A stretch of 7,064 nt of DNA. It comes from Aquincola sp. Lineage in GTDB: Bacteria; Pseudomonadota; Gammaproteobacteria; Burkholderiales; Burkholderiaceae_C. Positions 1 through 4,584 of the stretch are shown here, in pieces. Below the pieces are notes generated by a model that made no database searches, had not been told where the DNA came from, and was given only the letters and a program-made list of their open reading frames with translations. Each line of letters opens with the position of its first letter. The first letter of the stretch is position 1. The position numbers and the translations under genes were made by a program. Where the stretch lies: NCBI GenBank assembly GCA_029884035.1, contig JAOUIM010000189.1:1-7064 (forward strand), read 5' to 3'.

Positions 1-54
1 GCGCCCCGGCTGCGTCGACTCGACCAGAAGGCGAACGCCGAGGCCGGCGCCTGA
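1..54 (+). CDS. possible 3' end of a convergent plus-strand gene (partial)
   Basis: Frame 1 from the first base is open for 17 codons and ends in TGA at 52-54, giving a tail that reads APRLRRLDQKANAEAGA. Fifteen of the 17 third positions are G or C, which matches the coding style of the neighbours. A basic then Ala/Glu-rich tail is typical of a protein C-terminus. The fragment is too short to assign a function, and a chance open stretch in GC-rich DNA is a real alternative. If genuine, this gene converges on the HEITH-motif protein gene, with about 130 nt between the two stops. Confidence 0.3.
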   Translation, partial: APRLRRLDQKANAEAGA

Positions 55-184
55 TTCGGATTCGGGTTCGTTCCAGCGAGAACGGTTGCTCGCCGGCGGT
101 CGCGAAAGATCGGCCGCAGACGGCTGTCCGGGCCTGATCGCCAGTGCGCCGAGGCCCCTGGCGTCGACGTCAATTCAAGACGGT

Positions 185-1072
185 TCAGTAAAGGACCTGG
201 AAAGGCGGCCGGTACTCGCCACAGTAGATGCGATGGAGAAAGCCGAGACCGCCTGCATCGCTGATGAAGTGCCGATAGCTCATGACGCCGAACGGCTCGG
301 GACTCAGGCCGAGCGACAAGGCATTGATGTCGGTCTCGTCTTTGAAGCGGTGCGTGCCGGCCGGAAAGCGCGCCAGGACGGCGCTGCGCAGGTCGCGTGA
401 CATGGTCGACAACTGGGCCACGTACGCCACGTACTCTTCCTGAACATGAATGTCGAGATCGGCCGCGCGCGCAGCCGGTGAATACAGGCTCTTGGACAGC
501 GCATGGGTGATCTCGTGCGTCAAGACCGACATGAACATCTCTTCGTTCATGGCCAGCCCGAAGTAGGTGTATGTGCGCAACCAGGGCGATGCCTCCGTGG
601 TCACGAGTGCCGTTTCACTGCCCGGATGAAAGGCTCCCACCACCCGCTCCGCATGGCTGGACTCGCCGGGCGCACGGCCCGCGTTGACGGCTCCTGCAGT
701 CACGGCGGTATCGCACGGTGCCGGGTCCACGCCCGCCGCGCCCATGCAACCGGCCAGGTCCAGGAAGACGGCCTCCCTGAACTCGATGCGCAGTCGAGAC
801 GTGGGCACCAACCCGTGGCCGAGGAAGAACCCAAGCGCGCGCTTCGCTGCAGCACAGGTGAATCGATGGTCTCGCTCCGTGCCACCGGCCACCGTCACTT
901 GAAGCAATCCGGCCTGACGTGCCGGGGCGCCGTCGCAGTGCAACGCCGACCACTGGGTGCGATCGACCGACGGCGCGCTCTGCGCAAGAGCAAGTCCTGC
1001 CGCGCTCAGCGCCGACACCGCCAGCAGGCTGCCGCTGACGAAACGGGCCGTGCGCAGGCTCGCACTTGTCAT
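185..1072 (-). CDS. secreted HEITH-motif protein, putative zinc metallopeptidase-like, function unknown
   Basis: The product is about 295 residues. The N-terminus has a basic region, a hydrophobic stretch and an Ala-rich end (LSAAGLALAQS), which reads as a Sec signal peptide with cleavage near residue 31. The mature part carries HEITH at about residues 186-190, the HExxH zinc signature of zincins. A Glu-Glu pair at about 212-213 (QEEYVAYVAQ) is placed where gluzincins keep the third zinc ligand. Five cysteines (about 46, 73, 109, 120, 284) could form disulfides in the periplasm. I recognise no specific family, and proteolytic activity is inferred from the motif alone. ATG at 1072 is preferred over the in-frame GTG at 1081 because AGGTGA lies 5 nt upstream of it. 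The gene lies 253 nt beyond the NrfD gene on the same strand with its own candidate promoter region, so it may be transcribed separately. A role in maturing or turning over the cytochromes would be speculation. Confidence 0.8.
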   Translation of the reverse strand: MTSASLRTARFVSGSLLAVSALSAAGLALAQSAPSVDRTQWSALHCDGAPARQAGLLQVTVAGGTERDHRFTCAAAKRALGFFLGHGLVPTSRLRIEFREAVFLDLAGCMGAAGVDPAPCDTAVTAGAVNAGRAPGESSHAERVVGAFHPGSETALVTTEASPWLRTYTYFGLAMNEEMFMSVLTHEITHALSKSLYSPAARAADLDIHVQEEYVAYVAQLSTMSRDLRSAVLARFPAGTHRFKDETDINALSLGLSPEPFGVMSYRHFISDAGGLGFLHRIYCGEYRPPFQVLY

Positions 1073-1142
1073 CGGTCTCACCTGAACCGCAGGAGTGCAA
1101 TCCAGGTGACGGGACCATGCTTCGTCAAGTGCGGGACGGCGT

Positions 1143-1160
1143 CGTTGATGGCGGTCAACG
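1143..1160 (-). promoter_or_regulatory. FNR/CRP-family-like dyad upstream of the HEITH-protein gene
   Basis: The plus-strand sequence CGTTGATGGCGGTCAACG is a perfect 6-bp inverted repeat (CGTTGA/TCAACG) around a 6-nt centre. The core TTGAT-N4-GTCAA (1145-1158) matches 9 of 10 positions of the FNR/ANR consensus TTGAT-N4-ATCAA. It sits about 73 nt upstream of the ATG at 1072. A class II geometry (centre at -41.5) would put the -10 hexamer at 1117-1122, where the minus strand reads AAGCAT, a poor match. A similar 18-mer, 14 of 18 identical, lies at 6749-6766. It could also be a small RNA hairpin or chance. Confidence 0.4.
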
Positions 1161-1179
1161 CCGCTCCGGATCGCGGCCA

Positions 1180-1196
1180 GTGGCTCGAAGAGCCAC
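1180..1196 (-). other. stem-loop, 7-bp perfect stem
   Basis: GTGGCTC and GAGCCAC pair perfectly around a 3-nt loop (GAA on plus, TTC on minus). It lies in the gap about 130 nt beyond the NrfD stop. No T-run follows on either strand, so it is not a canonical intrinsic terminator. It could be a Rho-associated 3' end structure or incidental. Confidence 0.3.
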
Positions 1197-1287
1197 AGGC
1201 GGTGGCGACAAGCGGACCCGCGGCAGCGGACGCGGCATGCGTACCCGTGCCGAGGCTCGCTACCGACGCCGCCGCCGAGGCGGTGCT

Positions 1288-1304
1288 ACCGCGCTCGCCG
1301 CGGT
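1288..1304 (-). other. GC-rich stem-loop just after the NrfD gene
   Basis: ACCGCG and CGCGGT form a 6-bp stem with a 5-nt loop, starting 21 nt past the stop codon of the NrfD gene on the minus strand. There is no T-run after it. It may protect the 3' end of the operon transcript or weaken readthrough, but hairpins of this size are common by chance in such GC-rich DNA. Confidence 0.25.
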
Positions 1305-1325
1305 GCCCGCACGGCCGCCGCGAAC

Positions 1326-2519
1326 TCAGGCCGCGGCCGGCACCGCGCCCGTCCCGTGGTCCTCCCAGGGCGGGAACAGGCGGATCATGCCCAGCAGCAC
1401 GACGAACGGCGCGAGACACAGGATGATCGCCATCAATGCGCCCTCCTGGCCGAGGAACGGCAGGTGGTAGCTCAGCAACCCCTTGCCCGTCTTGGAGATC
1501 TCCTGGCCGCCGATCACGACGTTCCAGCGCATCATGAACACCGAGAACAGCACCAGACATGCGCTCAGCGTAACGCCCGTGATCAGTGGCGTTCCGGTCG
1601 TGCCGCGCCAGATCATGTAGGACAGCAGCAGCATCGGGAAGATGGCCCCGACGGCGAATTGCAGGACGAAATAAGGCACCAGCAGCGGGCCCTCGACGTA
1701 CTGCATGATCATCTCGACGCCCTCGCGCCCCTTGTAGACGATGTTGGCAAACTCCAGGCCCTCGAGCACCAGCGCGACCATGATGAACGCCCACACCGTG
1801 TAGGCCAGGCCCTTGAGGCAGGCCAGATCGACGGGAATCTTGCGCAGCCAGCAGGAGATGACGTACAGCACGATCAGCAGCGAGACGCCGGAGATGATCG
1901 CCGAGAACAGGAATATGACCGGCATCAGGTCGGACGACCACCATTCGCGCGACTTGAGCGAGCCGAACAGGAATCCCACGTACCCGTGGAGCCCGTGCGC
2001 GCCGGGGATGCCGGCCACTGCAAGCCAGAACACCCACTTGCGGTCATGTTCCAGAGAGCGTTCGGACACGTCGTACGACCCGAGCGTCAGCAGCTGGTAG
2101 ACCTTGCCCAGCAGGTCCTTGCGCGTCTGCGCCTGCTCGACGATGTAGGGCCGGTAGGCGAACCAGATCTCGAGCATCAGCAGCACGACGTAGAACGTCG
2201 CGAAGAAGCCGAACATCGCCATCGCCGATGTCAGGTGTGGCGTGATCATCGCGTTGAACGCGCGTTCCGGGTGCCCGAGGTGCAGCAGCAGCGGCAGCGG
2301 CACGAACAGCATGCAGGCGAGCGACGTCAGCAGCGCCAGGTGGGCAACGGGCTTCAAGCGCTCGAACTTGAAGACCTGATACAGGCTCGACACGGTGAAC
2401 GCGCCGGCCACCAGGCCGGTCAGGTACGGGTAGACGGCCAGCAGCACCGTCCACTCGAACACCGTCTCGTTGGGGAATACCCAGCCGGTGTAGGGCGCAA
2501 AGTGGATGAGCGGTTCCAT
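1326..2519 (-). CDS. nrfD-like: NrfD/PsrC-family integral membrane subunit (DsrP/HybB-like)
   Basis: The product is about 397 residues with some nine hydrophobic segments (roughly 23-47, 57-79, 96-119, 162-185, 198-223, 237-258, 278-302, 311-331, 357-381). This is a typical size and topology for the larger NrfD proteins. The stretch HLGHPERAFNAMI...TSAMAMFGFF (about 80-106) and MRWNVVIGGQE near residue 330 are characteristic of the DsrP/HybB branch, which exchanges electrons or protons with the quinone pool next to a four-cluster Fe-S partner. That partner is encoded immediately upstream. The ATG at 2519 shares one base with the upstream TGA (TGATG). It is preceded, 7 nt after the GG of GGAGG, by AAGGAGGTGA, a 10-nt perfect complement to the usual 16S rRNA 3' end. 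An in-frame TTG one codon earlier is less likely. The quinone-linked role is family knowledge; the direction of electron flow is unknown. Confidence 0.93.
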   Translation of the reverse strand: MEPLIHFAPYTGWVFPNETVFEWTVLLAVYPYLTGLVAGAFTVSSLYQVFKFERLKPVAHLALLTSLACMLFVPLPLLLHLGHPERAFNAMITPHLTSAMAMFGFFATFYVVLLMLEIWFAYRPYIVEQAQTRKDLLGKVYQLLTLGSYDVSERSLEHDRKWVFWLAVAGIPGAHGLHGYVGFLFGSLKSREWWSSDLMPVIFLFSAIISGVSLLIVLYVISCWLRKIPVDLACLKGLAYTVWAFIMVALVLEGLEFANIVYKGREGVEMIMQYVEGPLLVPYFVLQFAVGAIFPMLLLSYMIWRGTTGTPLITGVTLSACLVLFSVFMMRWNVVIGGQEISKTGKGLLSYHLPFLGQEGALMAIILCLAPFVVLLGMIRLFPPWEDHGTGAVPAAA

Positions 2520-3367
2520 CAACTCACCTCCTTGTCGAGGCCGAGATAGAAGACGTTGGGGGAATTGCCGGATTCGGGCTTGAGGACCTGGACGTGGTTG
2601 TTGCGCACGAACAGGCTGATCGGGCTCTGCCGGTCGAGCATGTCACCGAAGACGCGTGACCCCGTCGGGCATGCTTCGACGCAGGCCGGCTGCAGGCCTT
2701 TGGTGATGCGGTGGTAGCACCAGGTGCACTTGTCAGGGACGCCCCGCTTCTCGTCGAAGTAGCGCGCGCCGTACGGGCACGCCTGCACGCAGTAGCGGCA
2801 ACCGATGCATCGCGTGTCGTCGACGAGCACCACGCCATCGACGGTCTTGTAGGTTGCACCGACCGGGCAGACCTGGACGCATGCCGGGTTGCTGCACTGG
2901 TTGCACAGCTTGGGCAGGAAGAACGCCTTGTCCACCTTGGCGCCCTTGTAGCGATCGGCGAACCGGTACTGAGCCTCGGACCCAGAGGCCTTGATGTTCA
3001 CCGGATCCTGGTGGCTGTCGACGCGCATCGCCTCCTCGCCCTCGATGTGGACGTAGCGCTCGACCCAGGTGCGGAACTGGTGGGCATTGCGCGGCACGTG
3101 GTTCTCGGCCTTGCAGGCCTCGACGCAGCGCAGGCAACCGATGCACTTGTTGACGTCGACGCCGAAGCCCCAGCGATGCTTGTTCCAGTCGTACTTCTCG
3201 GTCGGGAACGAGCCGCCGGGCCGCGCTGCGTCGGTCTTCGCGGAGGCGATCCCGGCCAGGCCGAGCGCACCGGCACCGGCAACCGCTCCCGTGGCCGTGA
3301 CCGCGAGCCCGATGCCGTTCAGGAAGCGTCGCCGCGCAGCAGAGGCGAGGTCGGTGTCGTTCTTCAT
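2519..3367 (-). CDS. Tat-exported periplasmic ferredoxin subunit with four [4Fe-4S] clusters (HybA/DsrO/NrfC-like)
   Basis: The product is about 282 residues. The N-terminus has a twin-arginine signal (ARRRFLNGIGL at about 11-21) followed by an Ala/Gly-rich hydrophobic region ending near ASA (about 43), so the folded, cluster-loaded protein should be exported by Tat. Sixteen cysteines form four motifs in this numbering: 75/78/81/85 (CIGCLRCVEAC), 155/158/163/167 (CNQCSNPACVQVCP), 187/190/193/197 (CIGCRYCVQACP) and 214/217/229/233 (CTWCYH...CVEACP). This is the standard four-cubane pattern of electron-transfer subunits paired with NrfD proteins. The ATG at 3367 is preferred over the in-frame ATG at 3400 because GGGGAGG lies 8 nt upstream of it and translation then begins directly at the Tat signal. 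The gap from the preceding cytochrome gene is 14 nt. It presumably passes electrons between the NrfD subunit and the multiheme cytochromes. No molybdopterin enzyme is encoded beside it. Confidence 0.95.
   Translation of the reverse strand: MKNDTDLASAARRRFLNGIGLAVTATGAVAGAGALGLAGIASAKTDAARPGGSFPTEKYDWNKHRWGFGVDVNKCIGCLRCVEACKAENHVPRNAHQFRTWVERYVHIEGEEAMRVDSHQDPVNIKASGSEAQYRFADRYKGAKVDKAFFLPKLCNQCSNPACVQVCPVGATYKTVDGVVLVDDTRCIGCRYCVQACPYGARYFDEKRGVPDKCTWCYHRITKGLQPACVEACPTGSRVFGDMLDRQSPISLFVRNNHVQVLKPESGNSPNVFYLGLDKEVS
2524..2533 (-). promoter_or_regulatory. full-consensus ribosome binding site of the NrfD gene
   Basis: On the minus strand this reads AAGGAGGTGA, complementary over all 10 bases to the usual anti-Shine-Dalgarno tail of 16S rRNA. 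It lies inside the last codons of the Fe-S gene, just before the TGATG stop/start overlap. It fixes the start at 2519 and suggests strong, coupled translation of the membrane subunit. Confidence 0.8.
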
Positions 3368-3381
3368 GGTCTTTGCCTCCC

Positions 3382-4371
3382 CTACTTGTCGGCCTGGCAT
3401 TTCTGCGTGGAATAGAACGCGGCGAGGTTGGTGATGTCGGTGTCGCTCAGGCTGCCCGCCCCGTTGGCGTTGGCCATCAGCGGATCCTTGCGCAATCCCG
3501 CGCGGTAGGCCTTCAGGACGTTGACCAGATAGCCCGGCGCCTGGCCTGCGATCAGCGGCCAGGAGGCGATGGGGCTGATGCCCGTCTCACCGTGGCAGCG
3601 GGCGCAGTGCCTGGCGATCGACTGCCCTTGTGCGGCGTCGCCCGGGAAATTGGCGGTGTTGGCGCTGCCGCACGGCAGGCTCGCGTAATAGGCGGCGAGG
3701 TCCTGAATGTCCGCGTCGGAAAGCTTCTTGGCCAGCGGCGTCATCGCGACGTCCTTCTGGTCGCCGTTCTTGTACGCGGCGGTGATCCGCACCAGGTAGG
3801 TCGCGCTGAGCCCGGCGAGGCTCGGCCAGGTTCCGTTGGGGCTGATGCCGGCCGCGCCATGGCACTCCGCGCAGGCCTTGGCCGCCAGCAGCTTGCCGCT
3901 CTCGACCTTGCCGGTCAGCGCCACGTTGCCCGCGATCTTCGGCGCGTGCGGGCTGTGGCACGGCACGCAGGCTTCGCCCTTCTTGTGATCGCCCAGCACG
4001 ATCTGCGGCTGGGTCGCGGGCCGACCCGCTGTCGATTCGTGGCACTGCGTGCACAGCGCAATGGAATCGGTCGGGATCGGCAGCTTCTTCTTGCCACCCT
4101 TGGGATGCCCTTGGCCCGGCCCGTGGCAGTTCTCGCAGGCCACGCTCTTGTGATTGCCTGCGGACCACTCCGCGTGCCGATCGTCGTGGCACCTTTCGCA
4201 ATAGCCTGCGGTCAGGTGAACCGGCTCCAGCTTGGCGATCTCGGTGACGGAATTGGCGCGGTAATGGCCGAATTCGTAGAACGAATTCGGTGTCAGGAAC
4301 CACTTGGCAACCAGCGCGAGCACCAGGCCGACGGCCATCAGCAGAAGGAGTCGCACGACATGCTTGGGCAT
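3382..4371 (-). CDS. membrane-anchored hexaheme c-type cytochrome: tetraheme part plus two c4-like domains
   Basis: The product is about 329 residues. An uncleaved signal anchor or signal peptide lies at about 5-25 (VVRLLLLMAVGLVLALVAKWF). Six CXXCH heme sites follow. CERCH (58), CENCH (79), CTQCH (107) and CVPCH (135) form a tetraheme region, with extra His residues available as distal ligands. CAECH (167) and CARCH (256) each begin a class I domain of the c4/c553 type, shown by HGxxGISP, then a PSLAG- or PLIAG-like turn, a Met (about 210 and 299), and an SD-D(I)-LAA(Y/F)Y helix. The ATG at 4371 has GGAGGG 6 nt upstream; an in-frame start at 4446 gives an unnatural Arg/Pro-rich leader. Its place between the c/b fusion and the Fe-S gene suggests it relays electrons in the periplasm, with the c4-like domains as possible docking points to soluble carriers. 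The domain fusion is unusual to me. Family assignment of the tetraheme part is uncertain. Confidence 0.92.
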   Translation of the reverse strand: MPKHVVRLLLLMAVGLVLALVAKWFLTPNSFYEFGHYRANSVTEIAKLEPVHLTAGYCERCHDDRHAEWSAGNHKSVACENCHGPGQGHPKGGKKKLPIPTDSIALCTQCHESTAGRPATQPQIVLGDHKKGEACVPCHSPHAPKIAGNVALTGKVESGKLLAAKACAECHGAAGISPNGTWPSLAGLSATYLVRITAAYKNGDQKDVAMTPLAKKLSDADIQDLAAYYASLPCGSANTANFPGDAAQGQSIARHCARCHGETGISPIASWPLIAGQAPGYLVNVLKAYRAGLRKDPLMANANGAGSLSDTDITNLAAFYSTQKCQADK

Positions 4372-4488
4372 TTCCAACCCTCCAGTCCTGGTCGCTGAGC
4401 GTCGGCGGACGGCGCCTGGCGGCCTGTGGGCAATGCCTTCGTGCACTGCCGATGGGATCGGAATATGGGCCCTGCCTGACGTCAGCCC

Positions 4489-4502
4489 TTGACGAAGCGC
4501 AA
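4489..4502 (-). promoter_or_regulatory. weak FNR-like dyad before the hexaheme cytochrome gene
   Basis: The plus strand reads TTGACGAAGCGCAA, a TTG-N8-CAA dyad matching 7 of 10 consensus FNR-box positions. On the minus strand, 21 nt further, lies CATATT (4462-4467), a 4-of-6 match to a -10 hexamer, within one base of class II activator spacing. Alone this is weak; its weight comes from the similar arrangement in the other two gaps. Confidence 0.25.
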
Positions 4503-4557
4503 GCGCGCGGACGGCCGGTCGACGCGCTCGGCGGATGGTCGCTTTTTCACGACCCGC

Positions 4558-4576
4558 CGCCGGCGCGGCGCCGGCG
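4558..4576 (-). other. GC-rich stem-loop after the undecaheme cytochrome gene
   Basis: CGCCGGCG occurs twice, at 4558-4565 and 4569-4576. It is self-complementary, so the copies pair as an 8-bp stem around a 3-nt loop, starting 8 nt past the TGA on the minus strand. No T-run follows. It may stabilise the 3' end of the first message or promote partial termination, but this is uncertain in GC-rich DNA. Confidence 0.35.
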
Positions 4577-4584
4577 AATCGCGC

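Larger units (their letters stand above)
1073..1325. other. 253-nt gap between the NrfD gene and the HEITH-protein gene
   Basis: I see no convincing gene here; the open frames crossing it continue antisense or out-of-frame translations of the neighbours. On the minus strand it holds two GC-rich hairpins without a T-run (1288-1304 and 1180-1196), then an FNR-like dyad (1143-1160), then the ribosome binding site of the HEITH-protein gene. The order of hairpins, dyad and start suggests an end of transcription followed by a new start, but none of the pieces is decisive. Confidence 0.5.
4372..4584. other. 213-nt gap between the two multiheme cytochrome genes
   Basis: No gene is supported here: the frame running in from the hexaheme gene (up to 4446) translates to an Arg/Pro-rich leader without a ribosome binding site. 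On the minus strand the region holds a GC-rich hairpin just after the undecaheme gene stop, a weak FNR-like dyad at 4489-4502, a possible -10 (CATATT, 4462-4467), and GGAGGG before the hexaheme start. A 10-bp palindrome CTGACGTCAG lies at 4476-4485. The gap is long for a purely cotranscribed pair, so an internal promoter is possible. Confidence 0.45.

Noticed and set aside
53..70. Three tandem 6-mers (GATTCG, GATTCG, GGTTCG)
   Set aside because: Too short and imperfect to call a repeat array; no wider extension.
503..1426. Plus-strand open frame of 307 codons across the HEITH-protein gene and the following gap
   Set aside because: Arg-rich translation without motifs and no ribosome binding site; the minus-strand frame has a signal peptide and HExxH motif.
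1078..2037. Minus-strand 319-codon frame overlapping the NrfD gene and the gap after it
   Set aside because: Arg/Gly/Ala-rich out-of-frame translation of the NrfD gene; no start signal or domain.
1356..2549. Long plus-strand open frame (397 codons) opposite the NrfD gene
   Set aside because: The translation is rich in His, Gln, Arg and Glu with no recognisable domain. It is antisense to a clear membrane protein and is a typical GC-rich shadow frame.
4476..4485. 10-bp palindrome CTGACGTCAG
   Set aside because: Its position relative to the candidate -10 does not suggest an activator site, and a 10-bp palindrome alone is not enough to call an operator.
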